Assembly (NCBI GenBank): GCA_029465975.1 | Contig: CM055754.1 | Location: 6,397,604 to 6,461,603 of the forward strand | Source of the DNA: Dallia pectoralis | Lineage: Eukaryota; Chordata; Actinopteri; Esociformes; Umbridae | Direction: 5' to 3' | DNA length: 64,000 nucleotides | Shown: one piece after another, positions 12,690 through 24,969 of the stretch | Layout of the letters: each line of letters starts with the position of its first letter | Numbering within the stretch: the stretch's first letter is position 1 | Notes under the pieces: generated by a model | Databases searched by the model: none | Told to the model about the DNA's origin: nothing | The model's input: only the letters and a program-made list of their open reading frames with translations | Program-made: the position numbers and the translations under genes

Positions 12690-13690
12690 ATAAGCCAACA
12701 GCCAAGAAAAAAGTATGTTGAGAATGGAAAAATCTCAATCAACACAAAAGTGCAGACCAAAAGGGAAAGCCAACAATGAGGAAGCGAAGGAGGTATCAAG
12801 TTCTGTTAACTAAGATTCTTTTTTTTCAAATACAGTTCAAGTGCGGCCTTGCTAGCACAAGCAATGTAGCGGGACTAGAAAAGGATCTGGGTTTATCGTC
12901 CTACAGGTCAAGTGAGCCAAGGCCAAACTGTTCCGTCGTGCCAGAAAAAGCTACTTTGACACAGGAGGTTACAGGTTGTCAGGTATCGGCGGATATACGG
13001 CCGTGGCCACAAACCATGCTATGCCTGTAATGGTAGCCAGAGCCGAGTGCTCCATTTCCAAACTGAAAATAATTGAATTATACCTCAGGAGCAACACGGG
13101 ACAGGAGAGACTGAGTGGGTTGGCACTCTGACCATTTAATACACCAGGATCAGAAACATGGATTTAAATGCCATGGTAAATGACTTTCCCGGGCGCAAGG
13201 CCCGTCAAATGGCAATAAAATGAGTGAGTAAGCTTATATTTTTACAGCGCAGGCTACCAAGACAGCCAAAAAATAAAGCTTTATTGAGATTGATTTACAT
13301 TGCTTGACAATCTACGACTATGTTTGATCGGTCCTAAGAAACCGTGTCCTGGTGCACTGAGCCATTTCGTTGTCATAACAGTAAGCACATACACATGATA
13401 TCACAGCCTATTGTTAGAAGGTGTGCTGCCATTTAAGCAATCTTTTTGAATGCTGCACTTGATTGATTTACTGCTGTTTTGCCATAGGCCTCTATCGCAG
13501 GCAGGTCATTTGAAATACCAGCATGTCAGTTTCGTCACGGTGCATAACCTCACCGAGCATGTGCTGGGTCATTGACTGTGTTTCTCTCAGAAGATGGATC
13601 TGTAAATTTATGTTTTATAATATAAGCTATTGCCTTCTATTTGCAGATAAAGTAGGGTGGTTTTGACCGCTTGTGCGTATAATGCTGCTG
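12690..13690. other. Non-coding stretch
   Basis: No supported gene. The frame at 12776-13030 has no recognisable domain. The sequence leads into the decayed LINE that begins near 13700. Confidence 0.4.
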
Positions 13691-13699
13691 ATCGAATTA

Positions 13700-16390
13700 T
13701 CCTTACACACAAGGCCTTACCAACAAACGCTTTTTGTGAGCTTGGGCAGTGCTAAAAGTCTCTGTTGCATAGAGAGCAGTCTCGGTGGCGTGGCCTGCTT
13801 CCAATCCTGCCTGGTTACAGTCAAAGCGATTGTTCTAAGAGTGGTAGGGACAGTGTTGGGTGTAGACAGCCCGCTCAAGTATCTTGGAAAAAAAGTGTTG
13901 GTTATCTTTAAGAGGGGAGCCACTCTGGTCTTCGTGATGTCCGCTGGCTCAGTAAAGAGTTGATTGAGGAGGTGTGGAATAGGAGGTGTCCTGGGATGGT
14001 CAGGAGAAGGAACGAGGCGATAGGGTCGAGAGAGCATGATATTTGGGAGCCAGCCATCACTAGCGGCTGGAGATCATCTGGTAAAAGCAGGGAAAAGTGG
14101 TTAATGCGTGGCCAACGTTGGCGTGTGAGTGACCAGTAGCCCCGTAAGGCTGAGTGAATCAGGGACGAATAGCGTCAGCCTTCTTTCGAAAGTGGATGAT
14201 GAAGTTATCTGCAGGGAAGGAAGATTGCTTGGGGAGGCGGTTGAGGGTTAACGAGTGAGGAGAAGGTAAAAAAGATTCCTGGGGTTAAGGGCTCAAGACT
14301 GCAAATTTGATTGATGGGCAGCTTTAGCCGCCGATAAGGAGAAAGAGAAAGTAGCAAGTTGGGGATTAAGAGGATTCTAGGTGATTCAGATGTTTTGTTC
14401 TGTTCCATTTTTGCTCAGCTGCTCGGAGCCACAAGCTGAGCTTGCGGTGAGTCATTTAACAACGGAGCAGGAGAGGTTATAGCAGTGCCGGCCTGGTGGA
14501 GAGGGGAGTCGAAGGACTTGGAAAGAGCAAAGAGTAGAGTGGAGGAGGCAGACTCTGGAGATAAGGATGAAGGATTTAGGAAATATAATAGAAGAGAGAT
14601 CAGCTGAAGAAGAGAGATCAGTTGGGTGAACGTGTATTGTGGCAGCATACAATATTGACAAGGCTGATGGTGTGTAGAGGATGATGGTGTAGAGGATGAT
14701 GGTGTAAAGGATGATGGTGTAGAGGATGATGGTGTAGAGGATGAAGGTGTAGTGGATGATGGTGTAGAGGATGATGGTGTAGAGGATGAGAGTGTAGAGG
14801 ATGATGGTGTAGAGGATGAAGGTGTAGAGGATGAGAGTGTAGAGGATGATGGTGTAAAGGATGAGAGTGTAGAGGATGAGAGTGTAGAGGATGACAGTGT
14901 AGAGGATGATGGTGTAGAGGATGATGGGATGAGAGTGTAGAGGATGATGGGTTAGAGGATGAAGGTGTAGAGGATGAAGGTGTAGAGGATGAGGTGTAGA
15001 GGATGATGGTGTAGAGGATGATGGTGTAGAGGATGATGGTGTAGAGGATGATGGTGTAGAGGATGATGGTGTAGAGGATGATGGTGTAGAGGATGATGGT
15101 GTAGAGGATGATGGTGTAGAGGATGATGGTGTAGAGGATGATGGTGTAGAGGATGATGGTGTAGAGGATGATGGTGTAGAGGATGATGGTGTAAAGGATG
15201 AGAGAGGATGAGAGTGTAGAGGATGATGGTGTAGTGGATGAAGGTGTAGTGGATGATGGTTTAAAGGATGAGAGTGTAGAGGATGATGGTGTAGAGGATG
15301 ATGGTGTAGAGGATGATGGTGTAGAGGATGATGCCGTAGAGGATGATGGTGTAGAGGATGAAGGTGTAGAGGATGAGAGTGTAGAGGATGAGAGTGTAGA
15401 GGATGATGGTGTAGAGGATGATGGTGTAGAGGATGATGGTGTAGAGGATGATGGTGTAAAGGATGGATGATGGTGTAGATGATGATGGATGAAGGTGTAA
15501 TGATGGTTTATGAGAGTGTAGAGGATGATGGTGTAGAGGATGATGGTGTAGAGGATGATGGTGTAGAGGATGATGGTGTGATGGTGTAGGATGATGGTGT
15601 AGTGGATGATGGTGTAGTGTGAGAGGGATGATGGTGAGGATGAGAGGATGATGGTGTGAGAGGATGATGGTGTGATGGTGTAGTGGATGATGGTGTAGAG
15701 GATGATGGTGTAGAGGATGATGGAGTGTAGTGGATGATGGTGTAGAGGATGATGGTGTAGAGGATGATGGTGTAGAGGATGATGGCGTAGAGGATGATGG
15801 CGTAGAGGATGAGGGAAAAAGCGAGTACAAGACAAAGTAGTTGTCAGACGACTGAAGTGATGTAGCGGTGAAATTAGTTGGCCGACAGCATCTAGTGAAC
15901 ATAAGACTGAGTGTATTGCCTGCTTTGTGAGTAGGAGTTGACGACGAAAGGGTGAGGTCAAAAGAAGAATGGAGTGAAAAAAGAGAATTGGAATGAAATG
16001 ACTCAAAGGCACTAGCTGGAAGGTAAAAGTCGCCTAATAATACAAGTGGCCAGACATTATCTGGGAATTAACCTAGCAACATGTCAAACTCAATGAGGAA
16101 GTCACCAAGAGCAGATGGTCGACGACAGCTGACAACAATGTTGAGCTTGAATGGAAAGGTTACATTGGCCGCATTGAATTCAAAAGAGGGGACGGGAAAG
16201 TGAGCAAGCATAAAGGAGGAGAGTTCAAGTAAAAAAAAAAAAAAAAGTTGCCCTGTCCCGCCACCATGGCAACCACATGCTCTTGGACTACGGGAAAACA
16301 CATAGTCAGATTAATAGTGGAGCCAAAGTAGCAGTATTTTCTTGGGAAGTCCATGTTTCTGTCAGGGTCAGGAAGTCAATCGTCTGGAGT
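13700..16390 (-). mobile_element. Decayed L2/CR1-like LINE, interrupted by a minisatellite
   Basis: Read on the minus strand, the right part (about 16330 down to 15830) gives endonuclease-like segments of a fish non-LTR retrotransposon: RRPSALGDFLIEFDMLLG, then a degenerate LGDF-like motif, then THKAGNTLSLMFTRC and SSDNYFVLYS. After the 15-bp array, the left part (about 14650 to 14205) continues with the usual linker region (LHQAGTAITSPAPLLNDS and FSSLVNPQPPP). About 14037-13717 gives TKTRVAPLLK, like the entry to the reverse-transcriptase domain. Stops and frame shifts break it throughout, so it is a dead copy. The clade name is from remembered similarity and could be wrong, but LINE origin is well supported by several ordered motifs. 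Confidence 0.7.
14665..15815. repeat. 15-bp minisatellite inside a LINE remnant
   Basis: More than 70 units based on agaggatgatggtgt, with variants such as gatgaa, gatgag and agtgga. The longest perfect run is at about 14998-15190. As 15 is a multiple of three, all frames free of stops stay open for long distances on both strands. This explains the 464-residue and 213-residue minus-strand frames and the acidic plus-strand frames. It lies between the endonuclease and reverse-transcriptase parts of the minus-strand LINE copy. Confidence 0.95.
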
Positions 16391-16457
16391 GCATCATAGG
16401 GTGAGATATAATTCCCAGGGGAAAAGGCTGGGTTGGGTTTAGGTAAGAGACTTGTGT

Positions 16458-16512
16458 GAATGTGTGTGTGTGTGTGTGTGTTTGTGTGTGTGTGTGAGTG
16501 TGTGTGTGTCTG
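16458..16512. repeat. (GT)n microsatellite
   Basis: Imperfect GT/TG dinucleotide tract with a few interruptions. Confidence 0.9.
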
Positions 16513-16529
16513 ATGTAGGATGACTAATC

Positions 16530-16830
16530 AGACTTGTTTGTCCAGCACATCCCACAGATGCTCGATTGGATTGAGATCCGGGGAATTTGGAGGCCAAGTC
16601 AACACTATTGTTGTGTTCTTCAAATCATTCCGGAACCATTTTTGCTTTGAGGCAGGGTGAAATAATCCTGCTGAAAGAGGCCAATGCCATCAGGCTATAG
16701 TGTTTCCATGAAAGGGTGTAAATGGTCTGCAACAGTGCTTAGGTAGGTGGTACGTGTCAAAAGAAACATCCACATGAATGGCCGGACCCAAGGTTTCCCA
16801 GCAGAACATTGCTTAAAACATCACACTGAC
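16530..16830 (-). pseudogene. Tc1-like transposase C-terminal remnant
   Basis: The reverse complement of about 16539-16590 reads PNSPDLNPIEHLWDVL, the hallmark segment around the last catalytic acidic residue of Tc1/mariner DDE transposases. Upstream on the same strand, remnants of the QDNAPCHKA and HVHPFM segments are recognisable. Small gaps and substitutions break the frame, so it is a decayed fragment. Confidence 0.75.
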
Positions 16831-16884
16831 CCAGCTGGCTTGCTTTCATCACATTGTTGATTTCTGCTACAGTCTCGCTATCTT

Positions 16885-17428
16885 TTGCCTTCAAACCACT
16901 CCTGTCTGAACTCTTGTCCGACCACTGTACGTGTTGCCTGTCGTCTGGTTTTCATCCACCCCATCTCCGTCCTTTTGCCACACCCATTTTGCACAGTGGA
17001 TCATTTTCACCGGCATTGCGGTCATTCCTGTTTACATTCTTGAATTATTCTATTTGCTCAGGTACGCTCAAATCCTCTTGAAATCATGATCATATAATTT
17101 GTGCACACTAATGACCTACCTGGTAGATGCACTTTTTACATTCTGTATATAGACACTCCTTGTATTTTTATATAGGTGTTATTGCCATATAAATTCTGCT
17201 CAACTGACCTACCTATACCTCATTCTGTATTAACATTATATTGACTCCCCACATGATCCTGTATAGCCTTGTCGAACCCACCTACTATTTGCACTCTTGT
17301 GTTTTGTGTATTTATTGTGTAAACCTATGTTGTCTTGCAATTTTTCGCCTTATCTTGGCCAGGTCGCCGTTGCAAATGATTTTCAATAGACCTACCTGGT
17401 TAGATAAAGGTTAAATAAAAAAAACAAA
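16885..17428 (+). mobile_element. LINE 3' end (pike/salmonid-like L2 type)
   Basis: The frame at 16854-17081 contains LLSELLSDHCTC, like the C-terminus of a fish LINE ORF2. Downstream comes a 3' UTR with cttatcttggccaggtcgcc and cctacctggttagataaagg, ending in an A-rich tail at about 17417-17430. That 3' tail is characteristic of an abundant LINE in salmonid and pike genomes. The copy is 5'-truncated. Confidence 0.7.
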
Positions 17429-17430
17429 AA

Positions 17431-19697
17431 ACATGATTTGTCAGTGAGTGTGCGTTCATTGTATTATAGCCTAATTCCGTTTTTAATTGTCTCCTCGTGC
17501 TTTTTGACAAATTCTTTAAATTCACAATTTTTTTCATTAATTAAAATGACAAGGATCCGCAAATGACCCGCCAAATCAGGTTTTTAACCAATCTAGCGTA
17601 GTAGTTACTCCTTTCTTAACATCTTGTTTATCTTCATTTGTTATTCCCTCTCTCGCTCCTCGACCGTTACTCGCGTGTCTCCCCTAGGCTGTCCTTTGCA
17701 TGTCAGATTGTCTTCTCTTTTACTCTGTCTCAAATCCAATTTGAAATATAATCCTAAAAAGCTCTATAACCACATCTCCCAATCTAACGGACCCCTCTTC
17801 TTTTTCACCTTGGCTTCTCAGAAATGTTATTTACTGTAAAGCTGGATGCTTTTTGTTCTTTACCTGCATGAGTATTCACCCTCAGTTTCAATTATGTTGA
17901 GGTTGGGGTTCTGAGGTGGCCAATTCAGTACTGCCAATCGTGAAATCACGATTTCTGTGACAGCAGGAGACTCTACTGGCTCTCCTGACTTGCGAGTTTC
18001 CTTCCATTTACCACATTTCATTAAAACCATGAACACACCCCAGACTGTCTTGTGCTAATCATTCACACCAGGTTTCAGTTCAGTTAATCAGCATGTGTGT
18101 ACATATTTGCTTTTTTGTCATCTGTGGTGTTGCTCATTGTTAAATGTCAGTCCTTCATGTTGATCAGTATTTGTGGTTTGTGTAGCTGTTTTTTGATTGT
18201 TTATTAATGCGCTTCATTAAGCACATTTCACTTTTACATTCAGCACAGTTTAGATTTTCCGTTGTTTGTTAATTGTTTGTTAGGTTGCTTTGTTTTGGCT
18301 CAGCCATAATAGCAAATTGAAGATAAAAAAGACTAGTTAATTGACAAGACAGTTAAAACAAGTTAATAGACACACAAAGAAACACACAAACAGGATTTCT
18401 GTCACACAGATTTTGTCAAGTTGAAAAAACTAATAACACACAAAGGTAGACACAGTCTCATGGAAACAAAAAGACAGGTAAATATAAACCAGACCCAGCT
18501 TGAACAAGGGTAGATAGATATCCAGAAATACTTAATGAACGACAAATAGACAAACAAAAAGGCAGTCTTGACATTCTCAAGACATTGTAGACCTAATGCA
18601 TTCAAGTTATTGAAACAGAAAATGTTAATCTATTCAATTCATGTGTTTTGCAGACCTCGAGAATAAAGAAGACATCTTTTTCATTAATTAGAATGGCAGT
18701 CCGCATACAGTGGAAGGGAGGGCAGGGTCTGTGGTTGCTGTGGCAACGGCCTGCTTTTTGTAAAAGGCTACATTCCTGACATCTGATGTGTCTGTGTCGC
18801 GATCGATAGAACACAGTCTGTGGGGCATGGAGAATAAGGAAAATGGGTCTTTCTCTAGGACAATGGCAATGAGGAAGAGAAAAGGAGTGACGAAGATGTG
18901 TGAAAAGGGAGGACCCCGAGAACGGTAGTGTAGCAGCAGCGGAGAAAGAGATCGAGGAGCGGGACTGAGAGGGAGAGAGAAAAAGATGGCAGAGACGACA
19001 CCAGAATGAAGCTGTTTGGAGACGGGTAGAGGGGGTGCGGGCTCTGTGTGTTTGTGCGTGTTTGCGTGACGTGTGTACATGCGTACTCACCCAACCTATT
19101 CAGTGAATGTGTTACTCAACTCAGCGGTAGCGTACACAAGTATGTCTGTCTTTGTGCCTACCATCTGCTTACCTCTGCAGGTTTATGTGCTTATTTGCGA
19201 TGCTTTATAGCGATGTGCTATACTGCTTCAGTTTCTATTCTAACAGCATAGAAACCCAGAGTAGGATCCGTAATGTGCACATTTCTCAGAATGCGTAACA
19301 GACATATGAAGCAAATGTCTCAGACCATCTGTTGTCCAAGCAACCTGTTGTCCCGGAGGTGGTTTCTTTTTTATTGGTGTGTCTCCAAGGGGAACAGAGG
19401 TGCCCCTGGTTCAACTTTCACTCGTTGCTTATCCTCTAGGGTTTCTGTGAGTCCTGACAACAAGCATTGCTACCTTAGCTCTTTGTCATTTTTGTTATTT
19501 GCCAAATAAAATGTTTTGCTATAGCAGTGATTAGATTTTTGCACCAGGTGTCTTTCTTTGCTTTTTTTCATTCATTTTGACAGAATAATTGTTTTTATTG
19601 GTGTGGATTAAATGAATTGGAGAAAAATAACAGAAGATGAAAAAACACACAAGCAGCGAATTATAATGTAATTTTACATGTGTCTTTTTTGTTACAG
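17431..19697. other. Region upstream of the LINGO2-like coding exon
   Basis: No coding exon supported. About 18840-19050 is purine-rich on the plus strand and could include a 5' UTR exon, but no donor is convincing. Frames on the minus strand at 18602-19094 are low-complexity shadows of that bias. Confidence 0.3.
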
Positions 19698-21605
19698 TGG
19701 ATGTACCGTGATGGTGGTCTGCATGGATACAAAGCTGTGCCGTGACAGAATGCAGCGTGGGTAAAAGTCATGCTTTGCTCCGCCCTGTACCACTTCCCCC
19801 CTCTTTTGGGCGGGGCTCTGTTGCTCCTGCTGGCTAGCTGCGCCCTGGGCTGCCCTGCCCGCTGCGATTGCTCTGCCCAGACCAAGTCAGTCAGCTGCCA
19901 CCGAAAACGCCTTCCCACCATCCCCGAAGGCATTCCCATTGAGACCCGTGTTTTGGACCTAAGCAAGAACAAGCTGCGGAGCATCACCCCAGACAATTTC
20001 TCCTCCTTTCTACAGCTGGAGGATCTAGACCTCAGCGATAACTTGATTGGCGTGGTCGAACCGGGCTCCTTTAAATTTCAGCTCTCCCTACGTTCACTAA
20101 ACTTCCAGAGTAACCTTCTTCAGCTTGTGCCCGCCGGCGTGCTCTCCGGCTTGACCAATCTCACATGCCTGGACCTCAGCCACAACCGGCTGGTGGTACT
20201 GCTGGACCACGGCTTCCAGGACCTCCGGAGGCTGATGTCTCTGGAGGTGGGCGACAACGAGTTGGTGTTCATCTCCCAGAGGGCCTTCACTGGCCTGCTG
20301 GGCCTACAGAGCCTAACATTGGAGCGCTGCAATTTGACTGTTGTGCCCACCGAAGCCCTGGGGCATCTGCATAGCCTGGTGGAGCTCCGTCTGCGCCACT
20401 TAAGCATCGGTGCACTGAAGCCGTACTCATTCAAGAGACTTCCCCGCCTCCGGCACCTGGAGATAGATTATTGGCCCATGTTAGAAGTCTTCCCTGCTCT
20501 GTCGTTACACGGTCTTAACCTCACGTCGCTCTCAGTCACCAACACCAATCTGTCTTTCTTTCCCGGCCCTGCTCTACACAACCAGCCCTACCTCACGCAC
20601 CTCAACCTGTCCTTCTGCCGTATCCAGCACATCCAGCAAGGGGTACTAGACCAGCTTCCGCGACTACAGGAGCTGCACCTGCGAGGGGCTCAGTTGGCTT
20701 ACATAGAACCACTTGCCTTTTTGGGCCTTCCAGCACTGCGTGTGTTGGATGTATCACACAACCAGCTGGACTCGGTGGAGCAAGCTGTGTTTGCAGCCCC
20801 AGACATTTTGCGGATGCTGCTCATTGGGGGGAACCCACTGGTATGCGACTGCCGAATCTTATGGCTGCTGAGTGGCCGGAAGCCACCGTCGCTGCAGCTC
20901 CCCGACCCACAGCCAGAGTGCAGTGCCCCTGAGCGCCTCCTTGGGAAACCCCTACGAGATCTCAAAGAGCCACTAGTATCACGGTATGTAACCTGCACCA
21001 AGCCCCGGATTGGGCCCAACACCACTCAGCTGGTGTTTGCTGACGAAGGGCAACCTGTCCGGTTAAACTGCATAGCAGACGGGGCTCCTAGACCCTCCAT
21101 GGCATGGTTGACGCCACACAGACGCTACGTCACGGCCAAGAGCACTGGCAGGGTCATAGTTCGTACCGACGGCACCCTGGAGATAAAGGCTGCAGAGCTG
21201 CATGATAGCGGCGTGTACCTGTGTGTGGCCAGCAACGCGGCAGGCAATGCCAGTCTGTCGGCCTCGCTGGCGGTAAAGAGCCTGGGCATCAGCGACAGAT
21301 CACTCTATGCCAACAAGAGCAGACTGCTCGCGGACTTCAACGGGACCTGGGCCAACGGGACCGTCCTGTACAATATGACGAACCCCATAGACCTGAAGAC
21401 CATCATCATCTCCACAGCGATGGGCTGCCTTTCCTTCCTCGGTGTGGTCATCTTCTGTTTCCTCCTCCTGTTCGCGTGGAGTCGTGGGAAGGGGCGACAC
21501 AAGAGCAATTTTGACATTGAGTATGTTCCCCGCAAATCGAACGGGACAGCAGCCGAGGCAACGGAGACGAGCGGGCCCCGGCGAGTCAACATGAAAATGA
21601 TTTAG
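19698..21605 (+). CDS. lingo2: LINGO2-like leucine-rich repeat and Ig transmembrane protein (CDS 19770-21605)
   Basis: LINGO proteins are single-pass neuronal surface proteins with extracellular LRRs and one Ig domain. The coding sequence is one exon of 611 residues, close to the roughly 606 of human LINGO2. A 3' splice site (ttttttgttacag) ends at 19697, so 19698-19769 is 5' UTR. The start at 19770 is chosen because it gives a signal peptide (1-27) ending just before the LRR cap. The N-terminal cap cysteines are C28, C32, C34 and C43. About twelve LRRs follow to about residue 350, then the C-terminal cap starting at C359/C361. The Ig domain has C434 and C485, with DSGVYLC before the second. 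A membrane segment lies at about 544-568, and the short tail carries EYVPRKSNG and ends NMKMI, as in LINGO1/2. Sequons such as NLT and NGT are frequent. The choice of LINGO2 over LINGO1/3/4 rests on sequence resemblance and on adjacency to C9orf72. Confidence 0.9.
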
Positions 21606-23380
21606 TTCTGCGCGCGGACCGACTCATATAATAGTAACTAACAAAATGCAGTGCACATCATCATTTGCGGATGTTTTATTTGATACAGTGGAGTCGTAAC
21701 AATGAAAGTGACGTGCTGATATAGTGGGTGTTGATATGAAGGTGATCTAGTGATTCAGTGGACATGTTGATTTAAAAGTGATCTATGATACTGTGGATGT
21801 GTTTATATGAAACTATGTTATCATACAATAGACTGGATATAATGCTATATAACCCGCTCATCAATATGGTATCCATGCAGTGTCCATGCTGTGATGCTAC
21901 ACTGGGCCTGTGCTGCACTGGTGATGTGATGACTAATGGTGCCTTGCAACCAAGGTAAGAAAGGCAAGCCTCTGGGAGGGACAGGGGAGAAGTTAAGATG
22001 ACAGGTGAGCTATCATTGATCTAGTCTGCCATGTCTGGAATAGATTTTCTGAATAAATAATCAGATCTGCAGGTGTGTGATCTAGGACAATGTGTACAGG
22101 CATCGGTGAACACAAGGTTTTTCTTGGCAGGTCAAGCTGGGGAAAATGACATCTGTAGCGTACTGGGTACATTTACAGAACAAAAAATACAATTGGGTAT
22201 AGTGTTAGAATAGGGGTTCATTGTAGGTTTAGGCTTTATTGGTTTGGTCTGCAGTTAGACATTGGTACTGGGTTAAAGTTGCATTCTGCGATTTCTGGCA
22301 ACTGGGTGTAAAAGTTGTGTTGTGGAGCCAACGTGGTCCCTCAAAGTTGTAAACTATTTCATTTATGTGCCAATAGGTCCACCATGTCAATAAAACCACT
22401 GACTTTCAAACTGTATAGCTAACTTGGGTAGAATAGTTATTATGCTTACAGATAATCCACATATAAACCACATCTTGCACATTCCGTCCTATAATGGGCA
22501 AAAGAAAGAATCTCAAAAATCCCAGAATCCATCTTTACGATTGGTACATGAATGGTTATGGAGATTAAGGCTGGATATAGGGCTAGGGTATGGGGAACAA
22601 GGATGCCTGGCGTTCAGGTCTCCACAAGGATATAGGAAAAACCAATGTGTGTTTGTGTGCGTGCATGCGTACGTGCCCAGAGGGTGCGTGTATCTGTGTA
22701 CTGCTTCTGTTGTGTCACAGGGTAATCAGGAAGGGGTTAATGGGGTCCACGGTCGTTTTACCAATCTTTGTATTTGTTAATTCAGTGTAACGGCAGTATT
22801 GTCACTGTTGAGTAAAATAATCAGTATTATGTATGTTTTTATGGACATGCACTCCAAACCCTGTAAGAGGACCGCTGCATTAATATTTCCAGTAGGTTTC
22901 TGGTTATTGTTTCTTTTTGTAGCACGTCAAGATGAAAAGAACTTTAGAAAAATGTACTAATTGTTAACTTAAAATTGGTTTGAAGCTCAAATCACTAAGC
23001 GACTTCCTTCTGAATAAATTGTAGCAGAAAACCTTGGTCAGTGCCTAAAAAATGAAAAGTATTGAAACTGTATGTTAAATTCCCTTTTATTACATTATAA
23101 ATCAAGGGTTGATTTTCCTGCCAGCCAAATCCCCCAGTGTCACGTAAATTACATGGTCAGTTAGTAGACTATACACAATAGGAAAGATTTACTGGCCAAA
23201 GTCCCTATTAAACCGGACACATTTGGTGAATAATGGGTTTTTCTTTGATCCCAATGTTTTGAGCTGGCATGTCCCACGGCCCCACTTACGTTAAAAAAGG
23301 GTTTGTGAGTATATCATAAATGGCATTTGAAAGTTGTGGTGTTTTTGTTGAACTCTTTTAACTGTAAAACTATATAAATA
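21606..23380. other. Downstream of LINGO2-like gene, 3' UTR and intergenic
   Basis: Contains no further coding signal. The first part may be 3' UTR; no polyadenylation site is assigned. A short TA microsatellite follows at about 23378-23412. Confidence 0.4.
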
Positions 23381-23412
23381 TATATATATATATATATATA
23401 AAATATATATAT
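23378..23412. repeat. (TA)n microsatellite
   Basis: Simple AT dinucleotide tract with minor interruptions. Confidence 0.9.
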
Positions 23413-23869
23413 TAAAGTAAAATACATTAAGGGAAATATTTGTAAATGCAGGGATATGGGTGTCAACATGTGTGATCCAGTTGTAATACATTGTTTAAAA
23501 GTTGTATAAATGTTTTCATATGATAAATTTATGGGTATATTTTCAAACGAAAATAAATCGTAAACATACAGCTGTGTGGTTGTATACATTTTGTATCGTA
23601 TCATGATTTAAAACGACTTTCCAAAATCAATGTACATATGCATATACTATATTCAGATGTATATCGTGTTATAAATATTCTGTGTTATCTAAGTGGGAGA
23701 CTGATATTTTTTGTTGGTCCTTATACACCAACTGCTTGGATTTGAACTCAAACAAGTACAATGAGGTTCAGTAGAATAGTTAGATTCACATTGAGTCTAT
23801 GTAAATCATATGAAATGTGCTATACAACAACAACAACTGTCAGACAGACCAGGAACTTTCTCTAGGAGA

Positions 23870-24400
23870 TAGTGTCACAATCCAGTGTGTAGTGAGATTA
23901 AAAAGACCGGCGCAGAGCGAGTAAATCACACTCGCTTAGGTTAAATAAAGGTAAAACAGACACTGGACGGAAAAACATATACACTGGACGTAAATCTAAT
24001 TGGGCTTACTGTAGCGACTTAAATACATTTACAAATTCCACAGACATGAACCATGAACCAACACTCACCAATAAAGTTAACATATTGAAAAAAAAATGAA
24101 CTGATTAAAACAATGAACAATAAAGTGGTGACATTTCCCAGCAACCTAAATACAAGGCCAATCACCCTGCTAACTGTTAATTATGCCCAGCTGTGTACAT
24201 TCAATAACAAACCTAATCATCAACCAGGAAGTAAAAGTCACTTGTGGATCACTTGTCTTCATTTATGTTGGCAGCGTATTTGCGCTCAGTGCCATCCAGT
24301 GATTACGATGTACATGGCAGTCAAAGTAATTGCGAAACAGCCCTGGAGAAAACTAAAATAATTGTACACAAAATAAATATGGCAAACACTTCTATAAGTG
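23870..24400. mobile_element. Possible LTR-like repeat
   Basis: The block begins gtgtcacaatccagtgtg and has the general look of a fish LTR (gcgcagagcgagtaaa, ggttaaataaagg). I see no partner LTR, target duplication or coding region, so this is a weak call. Confidence 0.2.
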
Positions 24401-24429
24401 CCATATAAGAGGGAAGTCGGAAGATTATG

Positions 24430-24575
24430 TTGTTTGCAGAGCCAACAGGTCAATAGACGACACGATCAACATGGCTCTCCACTTCATTCTCTAGCATCTT
24501 CCCTTGGAACCTGTGCCAGAACCCTGTTTGTGGACTTCAGCTCTGCATTACACACTACAATCCTATACTAAGACT
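24430..24575 (+). pseudogene. LINE reverse-transcriptase fragment
   Basis: Translation with small frame corrections gives ANRSIDDTINMALHFI and then ARTLFVDFSSAL. This is the segment through motif A (FVDFSSAF-like, with the catalytic Asp) of a fish non-LTR retrotransposon reverse transcriptase. It is a short dead fragment. Confidence 0.55.
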
Positions 24576-24739
24576 ATAAATAGTCTTAGTATTGTTTCAA
24601 GTCAGGTGTGTAAGTAGGTGAGTCTGGGTATTGGTGAACTGTTGTTTATGTTTTTAGTTGTCACAAACCAAGGGTGTATTGCAGTAGAAAGCCAGGCGCA
24701 GAGCTTGAACATGTTCGATGGGTTTAATTAAAAAAATGT

Positions 24740-24965
24740 CTAACAAGTTGCACATGAGGACAAAGGTCATTGTATTTGGAGAATAGTTCTCTGGTATGAT
24801 GAAATGAAAATCAAACTGATTGGCCATAATGACCATTGTAATGTTTCGATGAAAAAGGGGTAAGCTTACAAGCTGAAAAACATCATCCCAGCCGTGAAGC
24901 ATAGGGTGTCAGCATCATGATGTGGGGGTGCTTTGCTAAAGGAGGGACCATTGCAATCACAAAAT
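24740..24965 (+). pseudogene. Tc1-like transposase fragment
   Basis: Frame-corrected reading gives matches to the middle of Tc1 transposase. A segment like KIKLIGHNDHCN is followed by a KNIIPAVKH-like segment and a tcatgatgtgggggtgcttt stretch that encodes the MMWGCF motif. Stops and indels are present, so it is inactive. Confidence 0.6.
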
Positions 24966-24969
24966 AGAC

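Noticed and set aside
14618..16012. 464-residue minus-strand open frame, and the 213-residue frame beside it
   Set aside because: These are produced by the 15-bp minisatellite, which stays open in several frames on both strands. The ends read into LINE remnants.
18602..19094. Overlapping minus-strand frames of up to 162 residues
   Set aside because: They are low-complexity frames from a purine-rich stretch, with no domain and no splice support.
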